DNA from: Peronospora farinosa
Lineage: Eukaryota > Oomycota > Peronosporomycetes > Peronosporales > Peronosporaceae
NCBI GenBank assembly: GCA_947646735.1
Contig: CANTFK010000990.1
Span: 62,001 to 126,000, forward strand
Direction of reading: 5' to 3'
Length of the DNA stretch: 64,000 nt
How positions within the stretch are numbered: the stretch's first letter is position 1; each line of letters opens with the position of its first letter. Positions 46,694-57,604 of this stretch are shown here, in pieces. The translations under genes were made by a program, and so were the position numbers. The notes beneath the pieces were generated by a model that did no database searches, was not told the DNA's origin, and saw only the letters and a program-made list of their open reading frames with translations.

Positions 46694-46905
46694 GTTTAAC
46701 TCAAGCAGTGATGGATGTACCTATCCAATGTTGTTATTTGACGTACAAGATCGGATAAAGAAGCATCAGGATCACGAGCGCAATCAAAGTGCCAACAACG
46801 CCCACAGCGCTGTCGATGACTAGCTGCTTAACCAGGTTATTCTTGCCATAATAGTTATTGTCATCTAAGATATCCTTGAGCGTTGTGGCAAATATCGAAT
46901 TCATC
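46694..46905 (-). pseudogene. FUSC copy 2, exon 2 fragment
   Basis: The complement of about 1249-1462 of copy 1 (SIFATTLKDILDDNNYYGKN..., then the membrane span). It joins directly to an acyl-CoA synthetase shard at about 46910. Confidence 0.82.
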
Positions 46906-46966
46906 GGGAGACACCATGCACGGACCCACGTATCAAGTGCCCAACGCTGTATCATAATTTCTTATG
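46906..46966 (+). pseudogene. Acyl-CoA synthetase N-terminal shard 1
   Basis: GACACCATGCACGGACCCAC at about 46910 matches 13357 onward of the acyl-CoA synthetase gene, with an internal deletion (it jumps from the VPN codons to the YHNFL codons). About 60 bases only. Confidence 0.75.
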
Positions 46967-47986
46967 TTGACGCATTTGTGTCGCTCTGAGTCATCGTAAC
47001 GTGATACTCAGCAACTTCCGTTTATTGCCAGCTCGCATCGCAGCAAGAGGTTACCCAAGACCTCCGTGGTGTCGCTAGCACAAATTAGGGAACGACATTA
47101 ATCATCTACCATCATTGGGTCCGATCGTAGTAGTAGCTTCAGGCCGCGTAGGTATCTGTTCCGCGATATGCGCGAATACCATCAGCATCAATGAACGCTG
47201 CTTGCAACAAAGTTTTTGAGTAGCAACTATTTGGTTGCGCCATGCTCGAAGCAAGAGCGTATGCCCGACTTATGTATGGTCCTGGTTTGGAAGTTGCATT
47301 TGACCGAGCACTCTTGTAACATTTTTTGGTCAGGTCAGCGCTTGACAGCTTAAGATTCGGTCTAGCTAAACCATATGCAAAGAATTCGATCCACTCACAA
47401 CCAACTATCACCCAGGCGTCATAGTAGATGGACTTCCACTTGTTAACCACAAAGTTGTGTCAAAAAAATATCACATAGCAGCAAACGCAAGTTGCGTCGT
47501 CGCGTATGAAAACTCGCCACCGTTTAAGTCATCGCGATCGGTCGCCACTTGTAAATGTAATGTGCAATTCGAACAATATGCTCCATTGAAAGTCGATTGA
47601 TCAGCAAAAATTATTGAAACGAACCCCAAGCGAAGTCGTTTTCCGGTGCTGGTATTTGCGCCGAGTTTTGAGTTGCTGCCTCAGCAACACTTAAAGCAGG
47701 AGTAAAAGTCCGAAGCCGAAGGCGTCACTTGAAGCTAATGGTTTTGTTAATCTTTATTCCAAACGGCTGGAGCAGGTAAGTCTTGTGACTACGTAGCCCC
47801 AAAATTGCCCCTGACGCCGCCAGCCGCACTGGCACTAATGTAAATTCTGAGGTCTTAGAAGGCGTCGTCAAAGCTGAGAACATTCCCAGCTCCCCCCACT
47901 GTTAAAGCGCCTTCGGACAAGGCAAACGGAGGAGTATTGGACTCTGTGAATGCCGGTTGCTGAATAATGCTACCAGCATGAGAGCC
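46967..47986. other. Gene-poor stretch, possible small unidentified frame
   Basis: A minus-strand frame at 47139-47450 (reading WVIVGCEWIEFFAYG) has no recognised domain. The minus strand around 47650-47950 may continue the unknown fragment described next, in broken frames. Nothing firm. Confidence 0.3.
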
Positions 47987-48420
47987 TCATGTTGTCACAG
48001 CCACAAGTCGTCCGAAAATGCCTACGTTCTTCGCCATAAAATGTGCAGTCTGGATCTGCAGCACTAAAAGCTCCTGCGTCAAACCACTTGGATACTTTAT
48101 AGGATCTTCTCGTAAATCAAAGTCTTGTGGCAACTTCGATGCCACACAGCGCATTAGCGCGTCAATTTGCATTCTCTCATTTTTTTGCTTGGCCTTAGAC
48201 ACGTGCTTTTGCAATAAGGTTTTCAGATCATCGAAAGTATCGAACGATCGTGTCGAATTGGGCACGGAAAATCCCAATTTGGCCGCTAAATTAGCAATGT
48301 GTTCCACATAAACGTGCAAATGCTGCAGCGTTCTCGCTTCAGACTACTCAACCCTTGACAACACTTGAACCTCGTATTGTTTACTATGTCGCCCCTTCGC
48401 CATTAAGTCACTCAGCGATT
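47987..48420 (-). pseudogene. Unidentified helical gene fragment
   Basis: An open minus-strand frame of about 110 codons (VEHIANLAAKLGFSVPNS, LLQKHVSKAKQKNERMQI, LREDPIKYPSGLTQELLVLQ), preceded after one stop by a plausible continuation up to about 48420. Amphipathic, with balanced charge, unlike a chance frame. I cannot name the family. Confidence 0.35.
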
Positions 48421-48613
48421 TGGCATCTATTAGAGAAAACCTGACGTCAATCGAATGGTGTGTATCACATTGCAGGAAGAGATGACAGCAAATGGCGCAT
48501 CATTTTACGTCTAGGGCGAGACACTCTCGGCCATCAAGCCCAGCGTCTGGAACGGGGAAACATGGGCGACATCTTAACGAGGTGTCGCTTAATCATGCAC
48601 ACAATAAAGTTCA

Positions 48614-49054
48614 TCTCCAGTATACGAAGATCTGGGCAACGTACTTGCTCTTGAGGTAAACTCCCTCAACTTTCTCAGCAGCGACATACTCACCCTGCGA
48701 TAGCTTCAAGATGTTCTTCTTGCGGTCAATAATACTGAGTGTGCCATCAGCATTCCAGCAACCAATATCACCCGTGTGGAACCACCCATTTTCATCAATC
48801 ACTTCAGCCGTCTTCTCCGGCTGCTTGTAGTATCCAGCAAATAACAACGGACCCTTCGTAAGAACTTCTCCACGCGGTCGAGGCTTATCTTTGCTAGTGT
48901 ATCCCATCTCAGGTACATCTTCGAGACACACTTGCATTCGAACGAGTGGCGGACCAACGTGCGGCCCCAATGGCATATGACCCGAGGCAAGTGTCACACC
49001 GGCTGCTGTTTCACTGAGTCCATATCCCTCCACGACATCGCAGCAGAAGACAAT
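48614..49054 (-). pseudogene. Acyl-CoA synthetase middle fragment, inverted
   Basis: Matches codons at about 14488-14930 of the intact gene (GYGLSETAAG, WFHTGDIG, DRKKNILKLSQGEYV) on the opposite strand. It starts and ends abruptly; flanks are unrelated. Very close in sequence, so a recent copy. Confidence 0.92.
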
Positions 49055-49127
49055 CTCCAGAACCACTTGAAAAAACCCATTAAATCTGATTGTTCGCATA
49101 TGTTTTTAACGTTTTATTGGCGTTTTA

Positions 49128-49290
49128 AACCACAAATACGTCTCAAACGGGTCTGCGCTACATGTATGCTAAGCCCAGTACGGAAGACACCATGCACGGA
49201 CCCACGTATTAAGTGCTTAATACCGTGACCGTCAAAAAAGCGAAGCAGACGCTGGATCGTCATTTCTTACGAGGCTACAGTAGCTGTAGA
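49128..49290 (+). pseudogene. Acyl-CoA synthetase N-terminal shard 2
   Basis: GGGTCTGCGCTACA at about 49138 and CACCATGCACGGACCCACGT at about 49189 match 13318-13450 of the intact gene with substitutions, including a TAA in place of CAA. Confidence 0.85.
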
Positions 49291-49479
49291 GTCGTGAGGG
49301 TACAGTACAGTATGAACATACTTTTACTGTACTGTACAGTATAATTGAATAACAAGAGTAAATGTATTCTCAATTAATAAAAGCCAGAATGATTTTTCTA
49401 ACATGGTTTAAGACTCTTCATCATCTTCAGCAAGTTATAAAACTTAATGTAAATGTTATCCGGATAATAATATATAAAA

Positions 49480-51260
49480 TTGTGCAACAGGGACACTTGA
49501 AAAATAAAGTATTTTTTCACTTGTGCAAATAAAGTCTATATGTTTTCACTCTTATTATTTTAAAGTATTGATGCATTGAAAGGATAATATCGCGTGATTG
49601 CCATTTTTACGTGGATTAGCGCTTTACGTCATGGCGCTTTTTACATTCCAATATTTTTGGCTACACTAAGAGGTACGATACCACCTCTTGTCGATTTTTG
49701 GCAGCTATAGACTGATTTTAGAATGATTCATACGATAATTTGTGACGCTAAGGCGATTGTCCTCCTTTCCTAATAGGCTCTGTCATTAATTGCACACTAG
49801 TGCCGTGAAAAAACAGGCGAAACTGCAGTTTTGAGCCGCTTCCAGTGCCTCGCTGTCACCGAGGCTAATTAATGGCATGTGTCGTCACTCACCAGACTCT
49901 CTACGTGGTCTTTTGCTGCGAAATTTACCTCTGCACTCACGAGCTGGGCCGGCGGCCGTTTTGTCACATGCGTTTGTGTGCAAGCTGAAAGCCGATTATT
50001 TGCTTTGGTCTCAGCACTATAGCCCCGAAGGTACAGGTCTTTATTTTCCATAACCTGCCAGGACAGGAGAATGAGCACTAGAGTGGAGCACAAGGGTGGT
50101 TCTACTATAGAAAAGCTACTATAGATTTAAACCAGCTGACATCTAAACAAATTACGAGGTGCAGTAGGCGCATTCAGCATTGAAGAGGAAGCAGACACCT
50201 TGCGGCTGCTGAACGAGATTAGGGAGAAGGCAGTATCAGCTTCAAGGACCGGCGTTGTGCTGACGACGGCAAAACGGGTGTTGTATGTATTCTATCGACA
50301 TGGGCAGACTCGGTGACCATAAGGACCGAAACACTGGACGAACAGCGCGACGGCTGGACGAACAGGTTTAGCGCGGTCGAACCGTATGACTACCGCTAAG
50401 TAAACGTCTACGAAATAAACGCGGACAATGCCATGAGCTAATTTTGATAAAAGCGTGCTGAGTTTTGCATTCTTATCAGGACGTCGCTGGTAGTATCTGG
50501 CTCGCAGTTTTCCTACGTCAAAAGACCAATACTCTTTTCGAGGTACACTCCAGAGGTCAACGGGCTAAAGACACACGGGACGATAACAAGAGCTCAATAT
50601 TTCAGAAATGACGAGTGATGAAACTATCGCTCTACTGCTGCTGGTTGGAGGCGTGTACTGGCAAGTATTTAAACGAACTGGTCTACTTGGTGACCATGTG
50701 CGCCGGTCGCTTGGTATGATGCACGACGTCTTCACAATGGTCATTCTTTCCGAAATGAACCTGTCTGCTAGCATTATTTCCACCGGAACGCTTCGTCGTT
50801 TGCTGTGCGTATGGCTGTAATGGTCTGATTTTCTCCTTCAATTTGATACATGCTTGAATGTCCACCACTGTTTCTCCATCGTTCAATCTAGCTGTCGCCC
50901 ATGCGAACTAAGGACCCGCTGCGTCTCACGGTACGTCATTTCCTTGACACATACCACGCAAGGCTTTGCTATTTTGCCCCATGTTGCCACTGCCACCGTC
51001 TTATATTCGCTGGTATAAGCAACTCTGCTAATACCTGCGCTGTCTTGTGGATTGGAGCCGTAAGTGCAACTGTTTTCACCCGCTGGTGGTCTGAAGGGGC
51101 TTGCGGTCCTTCCAGTGATACTCACCATAATAATAATCGGTCAATGTAACTCTATATATCGAATCCCCAAAATAAAGTCTGTCGGGTCCGGGGTCTTGTC
51201 GTCTTCCCCCACAGGATCGATGAAAGTGCATGTATTCCTCCAGATTACGAAGTTAACCAA
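49480..51260. repeat. Shuffled copy of the region upstream of the acyl-CoA synthetase
   Basis: Counterpart of 11430-12900 with segments in changed order and one small inversion (about 49967-50015). No gene is supported inside it. 51261-51647 is unassigned, apart from CGTCATTTTTGG at about 51599, a possible initiator for EXO1. Confidence 0.7.
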
Positions 51261-51647
51261 GCTCCTAGAGCGCCTCGCTCTTTCATATTCTTATTCGTCG
51301 GTATCCGAGACGGTTTACAGCAAAGCGAGCACATCAAAGTCTCTCGCTAATATAGTCTCTTGTGTTTTAATGTCCGTTATGGCTGAAGTGATCGGCGTAG
51401 CGGATACTGCCAATCTGGACAGTTGTACGTTAAATCAGTAGAGTTGCCCACCATAACCAGGACGAGACTTGGCTATGTCTCGTCTCTCAGAACAAAGAGC
51501 AGAAAAAGTACTGCTGTCTAAAGCATTCTATGCGACGTGTGACAAGAGGCCAATCTTTGAGAGTGATGGTCAATGTCTATATTTTTACCAATCACCATCG
51601 TCATTTTTGGCGCCAAGTTTAAATTTTACAAGGACGTAACTTTAGCC

Positions 51648-54121
51648 ATGGGTGTGCAAGGTCTTTTGCCACTTCTTAAGAGCGTCACGGATCAAGTGCA
51701 TGTGTCCAAGTATGCAGGAAAGACTGTGGGTGTAGACGCTTCTGGATGGCTTTATAAAGGCGCTTATAGCTGCCCCATAGACCTCGTTTTGGGTCGACCG
51801 ACCGATGCGTGCGGAACGAATTAACCTATGTTTTAGTAATATTACCACTAAATACGTTCTAAAACCTGCAACTTCAACTGTACTAGGTACTTAAACTTTA
51901 GTCTTCAACAAATAAAACAGCTACAAGAACACAATATTACGCCCGTCTTCGTGTTTGATGGTGCTCCATTGCCAGCAAAGGCACAAGAGAATGCTGCTCG
52001 TAGCAGGTCAGACAGATAGAGTTCGTACTAAAATATAGCTCTACATGGCTAACTCATAGGTTTGTTTTTTGCTCTTAGATCTCGTGCAGACTGGAAACTG
52101 AAGGCAAAAAAACTGTTACAAGAGAGACAAGAAGAGCAAGATGGTCGTGCTGTTTTTTTAGCTTGTACAAGAGCTCTCTCAGTGACCAACGAGATGGTCA
52201 TGAGACTCATTGCCGTCTTGCGACGGATGAACATTACTTTTTACGTCGCGCCCTACGAGGCCGATGCTCAGTTGGCATTTCTATCAAGACACAAACTTGT
52301 GGATGTGGTGATCTCGGATGACTCGGACTGTGTGCCATATGGAGTTAAAACGGTGCTATTTAAGTTGGATTTGAATGGATGGTGCAGTGAACTCAAGAGA
52401 AGAAGTCTTGGTGCTAATGAAGAGCTGTCATTTGTTGGATGGACAGAAGAAATGGTATGAAGCTGCTTTTTGAGCTGTTTGGACACAATAATTTTTAACG
52501 CCGATCTCATTGTGTTGATGTGCTTTTTTGAGCAGTTTATTCAATTGTGCGTGCTTGCTGGTTGTGACTATTGTCCGTCCGTCCGTGGCATCGGTATTAT
52601 TACAGCCTTCAAGCTCGTGAATCAATACAAGACACCGAAGGAGGTAAGAGAAACTACGATGTGAAAATGCTAGCGGTTCTGTTACTGAGGTTGAGGCTGG
52701 TATATATAGGTCCTGGAGGCATTGCAACACCAAAAAGAGTCCTTGTTGCCTAAAGATTTTGCAAAGCATTTCTACTCGGCGATTCTCACTTATCGACACC
52801 AACTTGTGTTCGATCCTCGTGATTCGGTAAGTTGTACAGCTCTAGTAAAAATTCACAATTTAAATAATGTTCTCATGTTGTATTTGCTTGTTGTCGCGTC
52901 ATCTTACAGAAGCTAAAAATGCTGTGTCCTCTTGACATTTCGAAAGACATCCTGCAGCGAGTAGACAAAGGGCTTGGTTTTCTCGGCAACGTGGAACTCC
53001 GAGACGGCGTTGTTGCGTCAATCGCATCGGGCCACATTCATCCAGTCACACACGAAAGCTATGTGTGGAAGGATACCGCCGCTGCCGTTTTGCTCGAAAC
53101 AGAGGTCGTTGCAAATCATAAGCGAAGCAGGACGCGGTCATCGACTTCCTCCGAAAGCAGTGGAATAATCCTGCCTCGCCGGTACCAAAAGGAGGCAGCG
53201 ATCGCTACTAGCCCCAACACGCCAGATGACTTATCGCAAGAAGAACCCATTACCGCCCGAGCCTCGCACAGATCGCGAGTGGTGGCATCACGCGTCCGAT
53301 ACGAAAAGCCACGGCCATCATCGCGATCATCCTGGACGCACCTCGATAGCGTCTTAGGCTCCTCCGACCATATTGTAAACTTTCGAAGCCCGAAGGTGAG
53401 CGAGAATTTTAAGCCGCTTGCCGCACTATACGAGCGTCCTACATCGATGCGCAATTCCAGTGTTACCACGCAAAATCTCAAGGGGTTTGAAAGCCGTCCA
53501 GTGCGCGATCACGTGAAGCGCGTCAGAAACCCGTCCAACCGTAGACGAGATGGCAAAGGCAGTGGCTTCGAGGGCGAGGTGCTGTGCAGAGTCGACCAGG
53601 TTCACACATCTAGTCTTGGAAGCAGCACTGACGTCCGGCAAAGCACACTAGCGGGCACATGCGGCTCAGATCGCATGACCGATGAGGAGAATGCCCCGCC
53701 ACAGCAAGCGAAGCGGCCTAAAGTATTTGGACGTCCTTCATCACCGTCTTCGCCGCTATCATCGCACAAATCAGAAACCAGCAGCCAAATGCTGCTCGTT
53801 CGCCCTACACCATTTGAATGCGGCCAAAGACCTCCGATCTGCCCCACCGCCAGCGCCGGGTTTAACTGGAAACTGCCACAGCATCACTCACAACAGCCGC
53901 GTAGTCCACCACCAGCTGCTACAAAACCAGCATCTAACTGCGCCTATGCCATGACAGCTGAGGAGAAATGGGACCGTATCCTGGGCGACGAAATCGATGA
54001 CGACACCAACAGTAGCGGCAGTCGAGTAGAAGACAACGAAGTTAGCAGTCCTCTTGCTAGCTTCGCTGCGTCCAGCAGAAATTGTCCCCTAGCTACGATG
54101 AACGAAGTTAGCCGAAGTTAG
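51648..54121 (+). CDS. EXO1: Exonuclease 1 (XPG/FEN1 family), six exons
   Basis: Exons 51648-51808, 51887-52006, 52079-52454, 52536-52643, 52710-52826 and 52910-54121 join in frame to 697 residues. Introns are 66-83 bp, all GT-AG; the first has donor GTGCGG. It is a 5'-3' exonuclease and flap nuclease for mismatch repair and double-strand-break resection in the nucleus. N-domain [11 protein letters not shown] with Asp30 ([13 protein letters not shown]) and Asp78 (VFVFDGAP); I-domain [10 protein letters not shown] (Glu154, Asp156), ISDDSDC (Asp175, Asp177), AGCDYC (Asp230), then the helix-turn-helix GIGIITAF. The Asp30 and Asp78 spacing is that of EXO1. The last 400 residues are basic, Ser/Pro-rich and probably disordered, where partners such as mismatch-repair proteins would bind. 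The gene looks intact. Confidence 0.93.
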
Positions 54122-54223
54122 CAGAGACCTAGCTAGACTAGCCAGACATTAGACACTCAACGTCGACAATGAGATAAAGTCATGGGAAGCCACTCGGTAT
54201 TCCATGGGATCACAAAAATCAAG

Positions 54224-54814
54224 CTACATGGCCGTTCCTTCTGTCGCGGGTCGACCTTCATCATCTTTGCCACCGCCTCGCGACGCTTGCACGGCAAAGA
54301 GCCGTCGTCTCCGGATCGCATCTTCGTCTGCCCTGCTAAACCTCGATATCGGCGGCGTGGAGGTCATTGATATTCCTACTCTTCCGGCCTCTAGTACCGC
54401 AATTGGCATTGGTACAAAATTGATATGCCTGTTGCTGTCTAAGGAAATCGGAACTGGTGCCACCAAGGCCGCATTCGTCGGGGCTTCACGAGTCACGAAG
54501 CTCGTCTCTTCCATGGACTCTTCCAATGCTCGTATCCATAGCGAGCTGCCTCCATCACCTCCGTCGACACCTCCTCGGCGTCCGAATCGCCCGCGTTGAT
54601 AGTCCCGCAGTGGAGGCATCTTTTCTAAGAACCGCAAATTAGTGGAGACCATAAGCCGCTTTCGTCGCGGGTGTTCATCGTACTGGACCTGGTTGTTTAC
54701 GAGACACGAAACCTCTTGTTGTGAAAAATGCATGGACAGATGGTCGTCGCCACTTACATGCTTAACGGTGGATGAAGACTGTGAACGGGCGCGTTTGGTG
54801 GTTCGAGATGCCAT
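54224..54814 (-). CDS. Hypothetical protein convergent with EXO1
   Basis: 196 residues from the ATG at 54812-54814 (MASRTTKRARSQSSS). Basic and Ser-rich at the start, Gly/Arg-rich in the middle (GRFGRRGGVDGGDGG), a hydrophobic stretch (VPMPIAVLEAGRVGISM), Arg-rich near the end. No domain recognised. It is open over its whole length and ends 102 bases from the EXO1 stop, tail-to-tail, as in compact oomycete gene pairs. A plus-strand frame of 131 codons overlaps it, so coding status is not certain. Confidence 0.5.
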   Translation of the reverse strand: MASRTTKRARSQSSSTVKHVSGDDHLSMHFSQQEVSCLVNNQVQYDEHPRRKRLMVSTNLRFLEKMPPLRDYQRGRFGRRGGVDGGDGGSSLWIRALEESMEETSFVTREAPTNAALVAPVPISLDSNRHINFVPMPIAVLEAGRVGISMTSTPPISRFSRADEDAIRRRRLFAVQASRGGGKDDEGRPATEGTAM

Positions 54815-55680
54815 GATGGACAAGATGAGGCGTTCTGAGTTTGGTTAATTTTGCTGAATGAGAGAAAAGGTCGATGGGAGCTCAAGCAACAAGTTGTTGT
54901 TGAAGCCAGAGTTCTGTTTCTGAGACGTTGTTTTGCTCTCAGACTGCTCGGTCGTTTCACGCAAAGAGACGCCGAGTGCGATGTGTACGTTGAGAGGAGG
55001 CTCTGGATTTCCATTTTTTATACTTTGGTTTAGCTCTACACCTTTGACTGTGTTCGTATCCTAGAAAGCGACCATGTGGGTCTGGATTGTTTCTGCGTCG
55101 ATCCTGTTTGATTTGGTATCGCCAGACGAGATGGTTGAGAGAACTGGACGGATAAACATAGGAAAGTGTTTATCTAGTGCTCCATTGACATAGTATCTAA
55201 CATATACCTGCCTCACAAATACGTGACCTCTGTGTGTATTGGCCCAGTTCGATGAGAGTGGGCTCTACAAACGAGTTGACCATGACCACAGAGATAAAAG
55301 TCCTCGACTTTGATATAAAACAAAATACTCATGCAGTCGAATTGCATTGTCAAGATCTCTTCTATATCATACAGAGCTGAACTGCACCAGTCAAAGCACT
55401 TTTACCTTGTTGCGCAATGTTTCAATGTACTTGCACGAAACAGACTGAAAACAAGACAGATAATGCAGATGCAGCGTATAACTAATGACGATGATGATGC
55501 TCAGATAGTCGATTTATAAACCTTAACCTTATATCTTGGCTTCACTATTAGAAATTTCCCGCGAAGACATACATCTTATCTATATATTGTGTTAGTTAAA
55601 AAGTAGTCAAATCAATCAACCTCATACAGTATATTTACCAATAGCGTATGATGAAAACCATACCTTGGCTCTCTGAGCGC
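54815..55680. other. Intergenic stretch of about 0.9 kb
   Basis: Mixed composition, no convincing frame or repeat. It probably contains the promoter of the minus-strand gene and upstream DNA of the sphingomyelinase-like gene. Confidence 0.5.
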
Positions 55681-55939
55681 CGTGATTCGTTGCTTTTATC
55701 CAATCCCCGGGCTTTTACGGGCCACTTCATTCATTTCTAAAAGTAGAGTAGAAATGGCAGAGCACGTTGGCGAGCGATTTTGTCACCGTGTGCTAGTGAT
55801 ATTGCTGAATCTGAATCCTTTTGTAACTCCCGTGCCTTCAAGAGCAACCTGGTCACACTGGACAGAGCAAGACAAACACAACAAATGAGCCTTTGCGTGC
55901 TTTCAGCCTTATTGCATGGGGTAATTTTTCATTTAGAAA

Positions 55940-57308
55940 AATATGATAGAAACGTTAGAAATGATAGAATTAAGGATCTTGATTGTCTCGTAGGTCTCCC
56001 GGTAGCCCCAAAGTGCACAGAGCGAGCAGTGAAGATTGCTAATGCTATTTCTAGCGACTACGAGCTTGTAGTGTTGCAGGAAATTTGGCATATGCGAGAA
56101 CGGCACCTCATCATTTTTAAAGCTCAAGAGATTGGGTTCTACTATTACCATTACATAATCCGGCCCGGCTGTGGGATTCCCATTCCCAATGGGGGTGGAG
56201 TTGTTTGGTACGGGACTATTGGTGCTGTCCAACTTTCCCATTTCCTGTGCTTTGTATCACTCGTTCGGCCTAAGTGGAAGACCTTTTGCTCTTCATGAGT
56301 CGGACTTTTGTTGGCAATAAAGGTGTGGGTCTGCTCCGGATCGAAACACCTGCTGGACAGATTGACGTGTACGTAATGCATCTACTGGTCAATTACAATA
56401 TAAGAGGCAAACCTGGAATAGGTGATTTTTACCAATTGCACCAAACTGATCAGAGTTACGAATTAACGCAGTTCATTACGGCTACGAATAAAAACAGGCT
56501 GACAATTGTCTGTGGAGACTTTAATTCATCTCCTGATTGTTTAGTACTGAAAATACCACGTCAGTTGTTGTGTCTGAGAGACGCATTTACCGATGCAAGT
56601 AACGATATGGATGGCTTGGCTTTTGCATCACCTGAGAACAAGTTTTCGCATAGAGATCACCCCATGCGAATGGACTATGTCATGTACAAGATTGCTAAGC
56701 AGCCAAAGAACAAGTCGGCTTGGCATTTGGTGAAGAGCAGCATCTTTAAAGGCTTCTTTATCGATGCTCAAGGTGAAAAAACGCCCTTGTCAGACCACTT
56801 TGGCGTCAGTGCGGAGTTTACATTCAGTGAACCTAGAGCGCATAGTTGCAAGCAGCTGGATGGTTTCGATGTTGTGACCACGAATATAGTGGAATCATTA
56901 GGTGTGACGATAGAGCGCTCCTGTCCTTCGACAAAGTGCTCACACTGTGATGCAATAGAGCGAGAGCAGAGCGAGGAAGACAAATTTACCGCGGACGCTA
57001 CGTGTCTTCAAGAGTTGCAGAATACGCTTTTTGCTGGCCGCAATCAGGCAATGTTGACACGGCAAATTCGGCTTAGACGTGCCGTCGCATTCTTCGTTGC
57101 AGATCTAGCGGTTTTCATGACTCACGTGATGTCAATCGTGGTGTCAAGCTGGTCCTGGGTTGTCGTGCTGCTGTTTGGTATGATCAGTGTGACCGAGTAC
57201 ATTCTGACATTCTATTTCCTTACGTTTGAGTGCACAACGTTTATTGAGCTCACGATTGCAGCTCTCCCAAGCATCGCCTACAGTATTTACCAGCGTAAAA
57301 GCAAATGA
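55940..57308 (+). pseudogene. Neutral-sphingomyelinase-like EEP-fold phosphodiesterase, frameshifted
   Basis: Family role: hydrolysis of sphingomyelin or a related phosphosphingolipid. Visible in order: GLPVAPKCTERAVKIA and VVLQEIWHMRER (catalytic Glu region, about 56070), then in other frames LLVLSNFPISCALYHSFGL and ALHESDF (about 56220-56300), then GNKGVGLLRIETPAGQIDVY, VCGDFNSSP (about 56510), HPMRMDYVMY (about 56658) and PLSDHFGVSAEF (about 56787, the DHF catalytic end). The C-terminus has two or three membrane spans (from about 57080), as in membrane-bound neutral sphingomyelinases. At least two single-base frame changes (near 56200 and about 56298) are needed. The start is unclear: frames from 55682 to 55940 do not look like this family. 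Confidence 0.72.
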
Positions 57309-57600
57309 AAGTAAGCTAAAAGAAGCAGAGGATGTCTTCGCGGACACGTGAGGGCATGCTGATAACTACGAAAATGACCCCTTTGACATTGAAGCACGAA
57401 CTCTTTCGAGCATAATCGCTGGGAGTGACAAAGGAGTTCGGTGATCGGTCATGCATCGAGGGCCCTTTTTCATGCCTGATACCACCTTACGCCTCGTCTG
57501 AACGAGGGAGGCGGGGGGGGGCTCTTAAACCGATGCACTTTGACCAACTTAACTCATCGCATCAGCCCGTCGGAATCATAACACTGCCAAGTCCAACAAG
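57309..57600. other. Spacer before the P450 gene
   Basis: No gene seen; contains a G run near 57512. Confidence 0.5.
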
Positions 57601-57604
57601 ACGT

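Noticed and set aside
50608..50820. 70-codon frame in the duplicated 50-kb region
   Set aside because: The matching stretch near 11610-11780 does not keep the frame, so coding is not supported.
54204..54599. 131-codon plus-strand frame after EXO1
   Set aside because: It lies antisense to the longer minus-strand frame 54224-54814, which has a better start and composition; I kept only the latter, at moderate confidence.
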